64,000 nucleotides of DNA from Marinobacter alexandrii (GTDB taxonomy: Bacteria; Bacteroidota; Bacteroidia; Cytophagales; Cyclobacteriaceae). The stretch covers positions 2,240,501 through 2,304,500 of the forward strand of contig JBDWTN010000007.1 in NCBI GenBank assembly GCA_039984955.1, written 5' to 3'. The position numbers and the translations under genes were made by a program. The notes under the pieces are model-generated. The model did no database searches and had not been told where the DNA came from. It worked only from the letters and a program-made list of their open reading frames with translations. Numbering within the stretch: the first letter of the stretch is position 1; each line of letters opens with the position of its first letter. Positions 9,619 to 17,938 of this stretch are shown one piece after another.

Positions 9619-9834
9619 CTATTTCTGTAACTTTTTCATCATATCCTCTTTAATTAGTTCTTCATATTCATCTTTCCAATCTAGTAGTACATTCGTTATT
9701 AATGTCGCCATACTTACATCATAGTGCATAGCAACATGCTTGTAGTAGGTATGCAAGCTATCCTTAATATTAACTGTTCTGTTTCTCCCCTTTATTTGAC
9801 CATCAATTTCTTTTATAAATCTTTCTACGTTCAT
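9619..9834 (-). CDS. Small hypothetical protein, possibly DNA-binding
   Basis: 71 residues from ATG 9834 (a TTG at 9876 could add 14). Charged, helical, with NRTVNIKDSLHTYYKHVA, a pattern compatible with a ribbon-helix-helix or similar small DNA-binding fold, but not diagnostic. It is divergent from the XRE gene at 9953 across the palindrome-rich region 9901-9950, so both may be controlled from there. Confidence 0.45.
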   Translation of the reverse strand: MNVERFIKEIDGQIKGRNRTVNIKDSLHTYYKHVAMHYDVSMATLITNVLLDWKDEYEELIKEDMMKKLQK

Positions 9835-9900
9835 CCTTAAAATTCTTTGGTTAATCGTCACTTTACTGAAGGGCAAAAATTAAGCTATTTATTTTACACT

Positions 9901-9950
9901 TAGACTATAGTCTATGGACATAGGATTACGCTAGTAATAGCTTGTCCTAT
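9901..9950. promoter_or_regulatory. C-box-like operator cluster upstream of the XRE gene
   Basis: Three adjoining palindromes: TAGACTATAGTCTA (9901-9914, perfect), CTATGGACATAG (9912-9923, perfect) and ATTACGCTAGTAAT (9925-9938, 5-bp arms). ATAGGA (9920-9925) also pairs with TCCTAT (9945-9950). The order GACTATAGTC-TATG-GACATAG resembles the C-boxes (GACT...AGTC half-sites) bound by restriction-modification controller proteins. It ends three bases before the ATG of the HTH gene, as for autoregulated, leaderless C genes. Confidence 0.6.
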
Positions 9951-9952
9951 CG

Positions 9953-10174
9953 ATGGAAGGTCAATCAATAGGGAAAGAATTTGGAAGCCAGCTAAGGAAA
10001 CTAAGGCTTGAAAAAGGTCTTTCTCAAGAAAGGCTTGCTTTGAATTCTGGATACCATCCTACCTATATATCTCATCTTGAAACGGGGAAGAAACTTCCGA
10101 CTCTAGAAACATTAATTGAACTCTCAAAGTCCTTAGGTACCAACTTAACTATTCTCTTAGAGCCTTTCATCTAA
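9953..10174 (+). CDS. XRE-family HTH regulator, controller (C) protein-like
   Basis: 73 residues, almost wholly one Cro/C1-type helix-turn-helix: LRLEKGLSQERLALNSG (helices 1-2), then HPTYISHLETGKK (recognition helix) and LETLIELSKSLG. Size and layout match controller proteins of type II restriction-modification systems, which bind C-boxes and time endonuclease expression. C-box-like palindromes lie directly upstream. No methyltransferase or matching restriction gene is adjacent, so it may be an orphan that controls neighbouring cargo or the array boundary region. Confidence 0.8.
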   Translation: MEGQSIGKEFGSQLRKLRLEKGLSQERLALNSGYHPTYISHLETGKKLPTLETLIELSKSLGTNLTILLEPFI

Positions 10175-10221
10175 AACTGGTATAATATAGTTTTTCTATA
10201 TTCCTCAATTTTAGATGCAAA

Positions 10222-10452
10222 ATGTCTAGTAAAAATCATCTAAGACCAGTTATAATAAGGTTTAAAGGCAAAGAGCAGAGAGGCTTTTTTCATAGATTCG
10301 TTTATAGTTCCTCTAACTATCATAGTGTAACACAAGCTTTGGTAGAACTGACTGATGGTCGGTTAAAATATTTTGATCCTTACTTCATACAGTTTACCGA
10401 TCGACAATTAAAAGAAGAAGAGCTAAAAAATTCTAAGAAAAATGATGACTAA
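10222..10452 (+). CDS. Hypothetical small protein
   Basis: 76 residues, ATG start 47 bp after the HTH gene and in the same direction, so probably in one transcript with it. Basic N-terminal half, with PVIIRFKGKEQRGFFHRFVY suggesting a small beta fold, and a charged C-terminal tail. No signal peptide. Family not recognised; a partner or target of the HTH regulator is possible but unsupported. Confidence 0.5.
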   Translation: MSSKNHLRPVIIRFKGKEQRGFFHRFVYSSSNYHSVTQALVELTDGRLKYFDPYFIQFTDRQLKEEELKNSKKNDD

Positions 10453-10583
10453 AAATATTACTTTATAGAAGAAAGCTTGAAATTATAAACAGTACAATAG
10501 ATGAATTTAAAATAGGAACTGCAACGCTATTTAACCACTTTCTTAATAGTATAACCTCAATATCTTGCACTTGGGAAAAGGAA

Positions 10584-11396
10584 CTAATTGATCTCATTCA
10601 GCTTAAAATCTCGCTTTTTGCTTTCTAGATTTCTTTGTTTAGCCTCAGAAAGTTCTGGAAAAAAATCTATGCCTGTCAATACTTCAACTTCGTCAACACT
10701 TTTCACATAATCCATGAAATCACTTGATTCAGGATGCTGAGGAAAAACAAAAGCAATCGTTTTAATAGTTGCTCGATAGCCTCGTTGATAAGCAAATATC
10801 TTATAGCTATGAGACGGTATTGGGATTTCATTTCCTATTGTTCCCATTTCGTCCTTAAATACAGGACCTGTTATCACAAATAAATCGTTTACTTCTTTTT
10901 CTTCGGTATCATCTTGTGAAAGTGTTTTTCGAGCATAGCTTTCTAGACGCTGCCATATTCCCCTATTTAAGTCACGATGTTGAGGAATAATATTTGACAT
11001 TAGATAGGTTTCTAACAATGCTGCTTGGCCATACTGTGCTTGAATAGCAGCATCTGGAGCCATGTGCCCTCGGTCATAGCCAGACCCACTGTAATCTTCA
11101 TGTTTGATTTTAGCGGATGTCCTAGAATCGATCTGAAATGCTCTGGGTCGTTCCCATTTGATGAATGTGGTATCTGCCTTAAAATAAGATTTTTTGACAT
11201 TACCCAAACGATAGCATACCCACATTGGATTTTTTGCGTCATTGGAATATCCAACTATAAAGCCTTTGTTATACAATATTTTTACTTCCCGGCCTTGTGG
11301 GAGACCTCCATAGGTAAACAATGAAGCCAGATGCTCTTGACCATAGACTTGTGCTATTAAAGAGACATACAGGAATAAACCTATTGATTTTTTCAT
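10584..11396 (-). CDS. Secreted DNA/RNA non-specific endonuclease (NUC family)
   Basis: 270 residues with a signal peptide (MKKSIGLFLYVSLIAQVYGQ). The catalytic YDRGHMAPDA motif carries the general-base histidine His111, and NIIPQHRDLNRGIWQRLE supplies the metal-coordinating Asn and following Glu of the beta-beta-alpha-metal nuclease fold. It should be an exported nuclease acting in the periplasm or outside, for nutrient scavenging or destruction of extracellular DNA. It is downstream of the cassette array and in the same orientation but lacks a clear array repeat in front, so I place it outside the array. Confidence 0.88.
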   Translation of the reverse strand: MKKSIGLFLYVSLIAQVYGQEHLASLFTYGGLPQGREVKILYNKGFIVGYSNDAKNPMWVCYRLGNVKKSYFKADTTFIKWERPRAFQIDSRTSAKIKHEDYSGSGYDRGHMAPDAAIQAQYGQAALLETYLMSNIIPQHRDLNRGIWQRLESYARKTLSQDDTEEKEVNDLFVITGPVFKDEMGTIGNEIPIPSHSYKIFAYQRGYRATIKTIAFVFPQHPESSDFMDYVKSVDEVEVLTGIDFFPELSEAKQRNLESKKRDFKLNEIN

Positions 11397-11513
11397 GACA
11401 CTTTTGGGTTTTTTTAAAGATAGTAAGAGTTCGGTTGAATGGTAAATAGGCTACGCCGTTCTTGAAAAGATCTTATTATATTCTAATTGTTCAAAATAGA
11501 TTCTTATACAAGA

Positions 11514-11786
11514 CTAATTTGAGCGAAATAACCATATCCAAAAAACAGAGCCTATTAATCCTGTTATATTGATTAATAATAAACCAATACTAGTCTGATG
11601 CTTCTTAAAAAGCGACATTACTCCTGGAATGATATATAAATGAGCTACAATGGTTATGGGTAAGAATAGTAATCCATATCCAAATCCACCACCTCCTGAA
11701 CTTATCACACTAAATGTCATAGGTATGAAAAAAACCACATTGGAGATGATTAGAATAATTCCCGTTGTCAGAATTAGCTTTTTCAT
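11514..11786 (-). CDS. Cassette: small membrane protein (copy A of a duplicated cassette)
   Basis: 90 residues starting at the ATG supplied by the repeat at 11784. Three or so hydrophobic segments (about 5-27, 34-56, 68-87) separated by a Gly-rich loop. By eye 79 of 90 residues match the cassette at 31239-31511. It is the last cassette of the array; its TAG stop overlaps a degenerate repeat half (AGAC at 11511-11514). Function unknown. Confidence 0.75.
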   Translation of the reverse strand: MKKLILTTGIILIISNVVFFIPMTFSVISSGGGGFGYGLLFLPITIVAHLYIIPGVMSLFKKHQTSIGLLLINITGLIGSVFWIWLFRSN

Positions 11787-11799
11787 TCGTTTTATGAGA

Positions 11800-12213
11800 C
11801 TAATCAAGACTATTCCAATACCATTCCTCCCAAATTTTTCTTGGTACGGTTTTATTACTTATTGTCCATCCCTTGAAATTACTAGGGTGGTTATAATTCA
11901 ATACCGTGAACTGTAAGCGATAATGGCAGCCACATTTAAGTTTCCCTCCTTTATAAACAGTGGCATTATCGGTTACTTCGAATCCAATCACACTACCACC
12001 ACTTAATTTAATAACCTTGACATCCAATTGAGCTTTACATGGACCATGGGTTTTTATAGACATCTGAAGGGAATCACTAAAGATTTCAGGTTGGAAAACT
12101 TTTCCTCCAGCTCTAGGATCGTCTAAACACTCGAAAGTTAAATCATTTACTTCTTGACTATAACACCAAGTATTAAAAGTAAAGATCAATGTAATTAATA
12201 GGACGGATTTCAT
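11800..12213 (-). CDS. Cassette: exported protein of unknown function
   Basis: 137 residues with a signal peptide (MKSVLLITLIFTFNTWCYSQ). The mature part is beta-rich with four Cys residues, including a CGC pair near GGKLKCGCHYRLQF, so one or two disulphides are likely. ATG lies three bases beyond the repeat ATG at 12216-12218. The TAG stop overlaps the next repeat at 11800. Family not recognised. Confidence 0.7.
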   Translation of the reverse strand: MKSVLLITLIFTFNTWCYSQEVNDLTFECLDDPRAGGKVFQPEIFSDSLQMSIKTHGPCKAQLDVKVIKLSGGSVIGFEVTDNATVYKGGKLKCGCHYRLQFTVLNYNHPSNFKGWTISNKTVPRKIWEEWYWNSLD

Positions 12214-12308
12214 TTCATTCGTTTTGTGAGACAGTTATTTTCAAAACATATTGCTACACCCGTCCTCTCCCTTAATGAGCTTTGCGAGTGGTTTCGAAAG
12301 GCTGAAAA

Positions 12309-12533
12309 CTAAGATCTTAGAGCTCTGTACTCCATGTAGCGTTGATAATCCCAAACATAGGCAGCTTCTATGTCCGGAATATCTGGAACTGTTTGGCCAT
12401 CCAACCACTTCATAAAGTCCTTGGAATCCTTGACTTGATCTACGATGATATATTCAATGCCATCATACTCGTGTATTGGTGCGTCTACTTTCATTAATGA
12501 GAACAAAAAAATAAAAGTAGCCAAATAATTCAT
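12309..12533 (-). CDS. Cassette: small secreted protein
   Basis: 74 residues with a short N-terminal hydrophobic stretch (MNYLATFIFLFSLMKVDA) that reads as a signal peptide. The mature ~55 residues are acidic, with a YVWDYQRYMEYRALRS end. Starts 23 bp after a variant repeat at 12556-12572. The 76 bp between its stop and the next repeat hold nothing recognisable. Family unknown. Confidence 0.55.
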   Translation of the reverse strand: MNYLATFIFLFSLMKVDAPIHEYDGIEYIIVDQVKDSKDFMKWLDGQTVPDIPDIEAAYVWDYQRYMEYRALRS

Positions 12534-12574
12534 ATATGCACTATCGGAAATTGAATGTTCTTTTTGTGAGACAC

Positions 12575-12853
12575 TTAATTTGATTGACTCAAGAGTTTAA
12601 GAAAATCTACTATACAAATAACCAATCCTATGATTCCAAAATTATTTCTGTGTTTCTTTATCGATAATCCTCCAAGTACTAATCCTACTAAAACCGTCAC
12701 AAAGAGGACTCTTTTATTAGTGCGGCCGTATACAAAATAGGATACATTTTCAAATTGACTTTGAAGTTCATAGAACCTGAGGTTAAAATGTATGATGAAG
12801 CCAAGGACTATCAATCCAATCAAAATTGAGGCTATTCCCAACCGCTTGTTCAT
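12575..12853 (-). CDS. Cassette: small three-helix membrane protein
   Basis: 92 residues with hydrophobic segments at about 7-24, 48-64 and 72-90. Starts five bases after the repeat copy at 12858-12874 and stops next to the repeat at 12556-12572. No catalytic or binding motif is visible. Function unknown. Confidence 0.65.
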   Translation of the reverse strand: MNKRLGIASILIGLIVLGFIIHFNLRFYELQSQFENVSYFVYGRTNKRVLFVTVLVGLVLGGLSIKKHRNNFGIIGLVICIVDFLKLLSQSN

Positions 12854-12878
12854 TCCATCATTCGTTTTGTGAGAAACT

Positions 12879-13031
12879 CTATGTTTTCAATTTACCCCAG
12901 AATAGTATTACAATAAGCATTGTTATAAGCAAAATTGTCATAGCAATTCCAGCAATCCTATTCGAACGAGCTTGCTGCTTCAAAGCTCTTTTCCTTACTT
13001 CAATTAAATCCTCGGACTCTTCCTCTTTCAT
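12879..13031 (-). CDS. Cassette: 50-residue single-pass membrane protein (copy A)
   Basis: Starts at the ATG inside the repeat at 13029. An acidic/basic N-terminal helix (MKEEESEDLIEVRKRALKQQ) is followed by one membrane helix (about residues 26-46) and GKLKT. 46 of 50 residues match the cassette at 21985-22137, and similarity extends to the repeats on both sides, marking a duplicated unit. Function unknown. Confidence 0.7.
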   Translation of the reverse strand: MKEEESEDLIEVRKRALKQQARSNRIAGIAMTILLITMLIVILFWGKLKT

Positions 13032-13053
13032 TCGTTTTGTGAGATCAGATACG

Positions 13054-13536
13054 TTAAGTTTTAGTCGATTTACCAGTTTGCAAATCAATTTTACTTAGTT
13101 CACCAACCATCCAATAAGAGTCTCTACGAATTTTATTGAAATCATTTTGCATACTGGCAATGTAGATTTCTTTCTCTTCGAGGAATTCAGTAATTCTTTT
13201 GGGGCTATTTTTTCTTGAAAAACCTTCTAATAGCATGTCGTGAACTAGTCCGGCCATTTCATTTGTAATTTTCACAAAGCCCTTTACCATTTTTAAGGAT
13301 TGGTCGTGTTCTTTGATAGTGTCCTTTGGAATTTTAATAGTTAAGTCATGTAATAAATTCTCAAAATCTCCCTTAATACGGAAGAGATCTATTGACAAGC
13401 TTCTCAATCGAATTTTTAAGGCACTTTTTTGCTCCAGATCATTTTTTCGCTTGGTCCAGTAGAAACTTAAGGCAGAAACAAATAGAGCAAGAATTGCTAT
13501 CCAATTATTCTCAACATTTGAAATGAGTTCGTCCAT
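13054..13536 (-). CDS. Cassette: membrane-anchored coiled-coil protein
   Basis: 160 residues. One N-terminal membrane helix (about 12-28) followed by charged helices (RKNDLEQKSALKIRLRSLSID...), so the bulk faces the cytoplasm or periplasm as a helical bundle. Starts 11 bp after the repeat at 13548. Resembles many unnamed membrane-anchored helical proteins; no family recognised. Confidence 0.65.
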   Translation of the reverse strand: MDELISNVENNWIAILALFVSALSFYWTKRKNDLEQKSALKIRLRSLSIDLFRIKGDFENLLHDLTIKIPKDTIKEHDQSLKMVKGFVKITNEMAGLVHDMLLEGFSRKNSPKRITEFLEEKEIYIASMQNDFNKIRRDSYWMVGELSKIDLQTGKSTKT

Positions 13537-13568
13537 TCTATTCTATTTGTTCGTTTTGTGAGACACAA

Positions 13569-13838
13569 TTAATAAGCCGAAGTACTCACCTGACTATTTA
13601 CAATATTGGAGGTAGTACTCCAAGCCAAACCAAAAACTAAAACTCCAAGAGCTGCTCCTACAATAGCTCGTTTGAGTTTCGAGTATTCCGAGAAAAGATA
13701 TTCAGATTTACTATAACTCCATACATTGATTAGCAGCGCCAAAGAAAACCCAATTATCCAATAACCGATCATTGCTACCATCACACCAATCAGGGCAGCT
13801 ATAAGAAGAGTGAAAATTGGAATTCGCTTTGCATTCAT
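13569..13838 (-). CDS. Cassette: small membrane protein
   Basis: 89 residues from ATG 13838; a TTG at 13847 is less likely. Two to three hydrophobic segments (about 7-33 and 52-75). The ATG sits in a decayed repeat (CGAAATGAATG), directly after the stop of the phosphoesterase gene, so the two may now act as a two-gene unit. Function unknown. Confidence 0.6.
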   Translation of the reverse strand: MNAKRIPIFTLLIAALIGVMVAMIGYWIIGFSLALLINVWSYSKSEYLFSEYSKLKRAIVGAALGVLVFGLAWSTTSNIVNSQVSTSAY

Positions 13839-13847
13839 TTCGTTCAA

Positions 13848-14627
13848 TTATAGTTCAATAGTTGCAGATTCATCAAATGATAGATGCTCATCGGTCTCAA
13901 CATATCCTAGCTGATTTGTATGAACCATAGTGCTTTCTATTTTTAACGATTCATGATTGACATGAGTGTGGCCGGATATCCAATGATCTATTTTATAAGA
14001 ATCCATCAACGGAACCATATTTACATGAAAAGCTTCTGATAGGTCATGGTTAAATCTTGGGTAGTCTTTGATGTAGTAATTGTTGTATGGAACGTGATGA
14101 GTAACGATAACCGTCTTTCCATCAAATTCATTTAACAATTCTTCTTGAAGAAATTTCTTACACTGATCATGACACGTATTGAACAGATTTACAGAGAGTT
14201 TTTCAGCTGTGTTTTCATAGTATTTACTCACATGAAAGTCAGATATCATCCTTTCTATAGACCATTGCTTTTTCTCTGAAACTTTTGAGAAAAGAGTGCT
14301 CATCAACATCCGAACATTATCACGAACTATAACCTTATTATTATAATAAGTGATGTTATTACGAATCTTGAATTCAAAATCAGGAAAAATATTTTCAATA
14401 GGAAAAACAAACCTATAGAATTCATGATTACCTGGAATCATTAAGACTTCATCAAATGTATCAGATAGTTGGTCCAGAACTTTATTTGCTAGATACGATT
14501 CCTCCAAATAGGTAATGTCTCCCGCTAAGATCAGTATGTCTGCTACCTTTTTAATTGGATTTTCTAGTAAATATTGGGTATTCGCATCCATTTCAAGATG
14601 TAGGTCAGATGCATATTGAATCGTCAT
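13848..14627 (-). CDS. Cassette: calcineurin-like metallophosphoesterase
   Basis: 259 residues covering a complete metallophosphoesterase fold: SDLHLE (DxH), GDITY (GD), GNHEF (GNH), VTHHVPYNNYY and GHTHVN (GHxH). These residues bind the two metal ions used to cleave phosphoester bonds. No signal peptide, so it is cytoplasmic. The substrate cannot be told from sequence; Bacteroidota relatives are annotated only by fold. It starts about 39 bp after a repeat at 14666-14680, a longer leader than most cassettes have. Confidence 0.88.
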   Translation of the reverse strand: MTIQYASDLHLEMDANTQYLLENPIKKVADILILAGDITYLEESYLANKVLDQLSDTFDEVLMIPGNHEFYRFVFPIENIFPDFEFKIRNNITYYNNKVIVRDNVRMLMSTLFSKVSEKKQWSIERMISDFHVSKYYENTAEKLSVNLFNTCHDQCKKFLQEELLNEFDGKTVIVTHHVPYNNYYIKDYPRFNHDLSEAFHVNMVPLMDSYKIDHWISGHTHVNHESLKIESTMVHTNQLGYVETDEHLSFDESATIEL

Positions 14628-14680
14628 TATTTGAGATGTTTATATCAAATTTAAGCCCTTTTATATCTTCGTTTTTGAGA

Positions 14681-14908
14681 CTACTTTCTCATTTCCTTGT
14701 TTGACAAATCACCTCTATAAGTTTTGCCGTCCTTTCCAAATGACCAAACATTTGAAATTTCTCTAAGCTCCGATAACTGTTCATCACCTTTCTTTACTTG
14801 TTGCTTAGTCTTTCTCCGGAACTTTCTGTTAGCATCCATTTTATCTTCTTTCTCAGAATCAATACTTGCAATCCCTTGAATCTTGGTTTTCTTCCTCGAT
14901 CTGCTCAT
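14681..14908 (-). CDS. Cassette: small highly basic protein
   Basis: 75 residues with about a third Lys/Arg, beginning MSRSRKKTKIQGIAS, with a central NRKFRRKTKQQVKKG. Probably binds nucleic acid or the ribosome, but no named family is evident. Start is two bases beyond the repeat at 14911; stop abuts the repeat at 14666-14680. Confidence 0.6.
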   Translation of the reverse strand: MSRSRKKTKIQGIASIDSEKEDKMDANRKFRRKTKQQVKKGDEQLSELREISNVWSFGKDGKTYRGDLSNKEMRK

Positions 14909-14953
14909 TTCATTCGTTTTGTGAGACTTGTGTTACTTTCTAATTAATATATT

Positions 14954-15580
14954 TTAGAATTTCAAAATTGGATACGCCAAAGAAAACTGAATAGTTCTAT
15001 TGAAGAATTCTGGATTATAATCTCTTATGTCAGAAACTCCATGAACGTACCTCAAATCCAGTTCTATTCCAATAGGTGATATCCAACCCAACCCAACCAA
15101 CAGTCCAATATCTAGATTTGAATGTGCATTTGTGAAATTTCTAATAGTCGGAGGAGAAAAATTTACTTCCTTAGACTCATACGACATTAAGAAGCCTACT
15201 TGTGAGCCCGCTTGAAGTTTGATTCCTTTAAAAACAATTAACTCAAATATCAAAGGAATATTAACGAAATCAAGAGTATGCACTTCTCTATTTCTTGACC
15301 CGTTAGAGATGACAAAATTATGCACATCATCATGTTCATTGATAGCATATATGATTTCAATTCTTGAATTAATTTTATTGGACATTCTATATGAACCATA
15401 CAACCCTGCTTGCCAGCCCCAACCATATTCGATTGTGCTATTGGGAGACAAATCTGGTATGTTTTTATCGGGATTAGAAGTTACGGCACCCACCTTTACG
15501 CCGAGTTGGAATTTATCTTGAGAATAAGATTCATTAATTAATCCTAGCCCAATTATTACTAATATCAATTTCTTTTTCAT
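14954..15580 (-). CDS. Cassette: outer-membrane beta-barrel (porin-like) protein
   Basis: 208 residues from the ATG inside the repeat at 15578. Signal peptide (MKKKLILVIIGLGLINESYSQ), then alternating strands such as FQLGVKVG, GWQAGLYGSYRM and IGLLVGLGWISPIGIELDLRYVHG, ending ...FSLAYPILKF with a terminal Phe. Fits the PorT / outer-membrane beta-barrel family of about eight strands common in Bacteroidota. Likely sits in the outer membrane. No known substrate. Confidence 0.82.
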   Translation of the reverse strand: MKKKLILVIIGLGLINESYSQDKFQLGVKVGAVTSNPDKNIPDLSPNSTIEYGWGWQAGLYGSYRMSNKINSRIEIIYAINEHDDVHNFVISNGSRNREVHTLDFVNIPLIFELIVFKGIKLQAGSQVGFLMSYESKEVNFSPPTIRNFTNAHSNLDIGLLVGLGWISPIGIELDLRYVHGVSDIRDYNPEFFNRTIQFSLAYPILKF

Positions 15581-15593
15581 TCGTTTTGTGAGA

Positions 15594-15839
15594 CTAATTA
15601 TTGTTCTTCGAAGGTATGCGATCAATTATATATTCAGCTAGTTGAACGAACAAGGAAAAGAAAATGATAATTGGTAATCCACAAATTCCAAAGACGAAAA
15701 TGATACCTGAGATACTTCTTGAAGTTTCTGTGCCTGAAGATTCAGAATACCAGCTCAGTCCCAAAAAGATTAAGCCTAAAAGTATCCAGGCAACTATAGC
15801 GAATAAGTAGAACTTGAAATACTTCTTCCTCTTTGTCAT
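15594..15839 (-). CDS. Cassette: small membrane protein (copy A of near-identical pair)
   Basis: 81 residues starting at the repeat ATG (15837-15839) and ending at a TAG that shares a base with the next repeat. Two membrane helices (about 11-29 and 45-72). Differs from the cassette at 30138-30383 by one residue (Leu/Ile 55). Near identity at a 14.5-kb distance points to recent duplication or cassette re-insertion. Function unknown. Confidence 0.75.
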   Translation of the reverse strand: MTKRKKYFKFYLFAIVAWILLGLIFLGLSWYSESSGTETSRSISGIIFVFGICGLPIIIFFSLFVQLAEYIIDRIPSKNNN

Positions 15840-15914
15840 TCGTTTTGTAAACTAAAAAGATCTTTGAATTTATATATTAAATTCAAGGAAGGTGACAACT
15901 TTGCAATTGAAAGG

Positions 15915-16253
15915 ATGCTAGAAATGAAAGAATCAAGTAGAACCGCTCCGTTTGTTTGCTTCTCCTGCAGAAAGCAATTTGAAAGAAATTGGGATTTCAA
16001 AACAAATTTCAAAGAGTGTCCTGAGTGTGGTGAAACTACTATTAGATATGACCACAAGTTTAGAATTCCAAAGAGAACGGATGACACTCAATGGAGGAAA
16101 ATTGAATTTCTCAGAGATAATGGATTCTATTTCCAGAGAGTCTATGATCATATTGAAGACGGCGCATATCAAAATGCGAACTATCCAAGGGATTTAAACG
16201 AAGCAAAGGAATTTGTGGTGAAATACAGTGATTTTGCAATTAATCTGGAATAG
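15915..16253 (+). CDS. Cassette with reversed gene: zinc-ribbon protein
   Basis: About 112 residues from ATG 15915 (or ATG 15924). A CFSC...CPEC zinc ribbon lies at the N-terminus (CFSCRKQFERNW then CPECGETTIRYDHKF), followed by a helical part. Such small zinc-ribbon proteins in Bacteroidota lack a defined role. The gene reads against the array, yet its flanking repeats (15837, 16280) keep the array orientation, so only the gene is reversed. It has a 62-nt leader after the left repeat, which could hold its own promoter. Confidence 0.72.
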   Translation: MLEMKESSRTAPFVCFSCRKQFERNWDFKTNFKECPECGETTIRYDHKFRIPKRTDDTQWRKIEFLRDNGFYFQRVYDHIEDGAYQNANYPRDLNEAKEFVVKYSDFAINLE

Positions 16254-16309
16254 ATCTCAAAGACTTTATCCAATTGCTTCATTCGTTTTGTGTGACTAAC
16301 GCTTAAAAT

Positions 16310-16528
16310 TTAAAAATCAAATCCTCTTTGGAGATCTTCAGACTTCAAGTGTTTGCTTGCTTCTTTAATAAATTGCTCAGCATTCTCATCGGAAATTTCT
16401 TTTCCATTTAAACGATCTTGCCAGCCTTTTTCGGGAGGCCAAGAAATCCCTAGAAGCTCTAATTGCTTTTTAGACCAACCTCCATTTTTACTTCTTCCTT
16501 CTTCTATAAATTTCTTAGTAACAATCAT
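16310..16528 (-). CDS. Cassette: small hypothetical protein
   Basis: 72 residues, cytoplasmic, with GGWSKKQLELLGISWPPEKGW and a DENAEQFIKEASKHL helix. The start follows the repeat at 16533 by four bases. Trp/Pro-rich centre and helical C-terminus; family not recognised. Confidence 0.6.
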   Translation of the reverse strand: MIVTKKFIEEGRSKNGGWSKKQLELLGISWPPEKGWQDRLNGKEISDENAEQFIKEASKHLKSEDLQRGFDF

Positions 16529-16551
16529 AATGAATTCGTTTTGTGAGACAG

Positions 16552-17487
16552 TTAATCCTCTATTTTCTCATCAAAATAAACGTGTACAACTTCTTTAAAT
16601 TCACTGTAAACGTTACTAATTCTAACAACTATAGACTTACATTGATCTTCAGTTAGAATCTTAAAATTGTGCGCGAAATCATTGCGGATAAATTTAAAGA
16701 CTGTTCTTAATTCACCACGATAGTTTTTAATTGCAGAACTGAAGTTCTCTCTGTTTTTGACAATTACATCCCTGATATGAAACTCAATTAATCTCTGACC
16801 ATATAAGTGAGTCTGATGGAGTTTTCTGATCGATGATTCTAAAAACAAAGAGGCTTCTCGTACAGCAGCATCATACTTTTTAATTTCAATAAAAGGCATA
16901 ACTAATGATTCAATTTCTTCATGGAACTTAAGTTCTTGTACTATCTCGTAAACCTTCCTAAATCCTTCTGGAGTAATACTTACTGTCGACTCAACTTTTG
17001 CGAAAGTCTTATGATGTTCATCATCCTCGTGCTTAATTGGGCGGCTATATGTAGATTCTGCTAATTCCCCTTCAGTATTCTTAAGTGGGAGAAGTAGATT
17101 TCCATCTCTATCATATTTATTATGCGGTCCAAAAACTTTCTCAATTTCTTTGAACTTAATCATACTAAATTCAAAATCGCTAATCGCCCTAACACCCTCA
17201 ATTAGGCTCATTTCTTGAAGTTCGATCAAATCCTCGTGCCACATTGCTAAATGGTAATTTTTATAGTCATAAACGTCTGTTAGGTTGCCAGGATCGCTAT
17301 CAACGAAAAGAATACACTTATCTATGTCATCTATTTGATAAAAAGAGGTACCGTTCGGAAAGTTAGCCATAGTGGTTAAAGCCAATTTCCAGCCCATTCC
17401 AGGTGGATAGATTGGCCAATCAGCATGAATTGCCATCATACCTGGCAAATTGTTTTCAGTATAGTGAAGGAGTCCTGGACCAAACAT
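16552..17487 (-). CDS. Cassette: protein with C-terminal HEPN/TIGR02391-like helical domain
   Basis: 311 residues, no signal peptide. The C-terminal ~100 residues (KKYDAAVREASLFLESSIRK ... FKFIRNDFAHNFKIL) match the pattern of Ymh/TIGR02391 and HEPN-like proteins, where RN..AH motifs are common and may cut RNA. The N-terminal part is unrecognised. HEPN-type domains are frequent in bacterial defence and toxin systems, so a defence role is possible but not shown. Starts three bases after a variant repeat at 17491. Confidence 0.6.
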   Translation of the reverse strand: MFGPGLLHYTENNLPGMMAIHADWPIYPPGMGWKLALTTMANFPNGTSFYQIDDIDKCILFVDSDPGNLTDVYDYKNYHLAMWHEDLIELQEMSLIEGVRAISDFEFSMIKFKEIEKVFGPHNKYDRDGNLLLPLKNTEGELAESTYSRPIKHEDDEHHKTFAKVESTVSITPEGFRKVYEIVQELKFHEEIESLVMPFIEIKKYDAAVREASLFLESSIRKLHQTHLYGQRLIEFHIRDVIVKNRENFSSAIKNYRGELRTVFKFIRNDFAHNFKILTEDQCKSIVVRISNVYSEFKEVVHVYFDEKIED

Positions 17488-17490
17488 ACA

Positions 17491-17925
17491 TCATTCTTTT
17501 TGTGAGCCTTTTTTTAATACAAACCAGATTGTCAATAGAAGTCCTAGACTATAGGAAATAGACATCATTCCAATTGAAGATAATGATCCATTTAGAATTA
17601 GATGACTTAAGATGATACTTAGCCCGGTGACTAAACCGACAATTGAAAGTACAAATAAGAGCTCCAAAGGTTGATTAAGATCAAATATGTTCCTGCCCAA
17701 TTTAGGTCTTACAAGCACAGATTTATTACTATTTAGCTTTCCAAAGAACCAAAGAAGAGCATAAAACATACCTGCTACAAATAAGGTTATGAAGGGTGAA
17801 ATAATTAATGTATAACCTAAACCGACTCCTTCATCAGGCAGTTGTTCTCCAGAAATAATCGAACTAAAATTGAGCAACCCGATTAACGTAAGAAATACAA
17901 CAAGAATATTTTTGTTTCTTTTCAT
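17491..17925 (-). CDS. Cassette: four-helix membrane protein
   Basis: 144 residues starting at the ATG within the repeat at 17923. Hydrophobic segments at about 7-26, 38-63, 86-109 and 115-135. Lys-rich C-terminus (LKKGSQKE). The stop lies in the next repeat. No motif suggests function. Confidence 0.65.
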   Translation of the reverse strand: MKRNKNILVVFLTLIGLLNFSSIISGEQLPDEGVGLGYTLIISPFITLFVAGMFYALLWFFGKLNSNKSVLVRPKLGRNIFDLNQPLELLFVLSIVGLVTGLSIILSHLILNGSLSSIGMMSISYSLGLLLTIWFVLKKGSQKE

Positions 17926-17938
17926 TAGTTTTATGAGA

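Noticed and set aside
9953-11396. A restriction-modification system with the C-like regulator
   Set aside because: No methyltransferase motifs were found in the neighbouring genes; the nearby nuclease is an exported NUC-type enzyme with a signal peptide.
15854-16279. Invertible DNA segments at the reversed-gene cassettes
   Set aside because: Flanking repeats are direct, not inverted, so recombination between them would delete and not flip the cassette.
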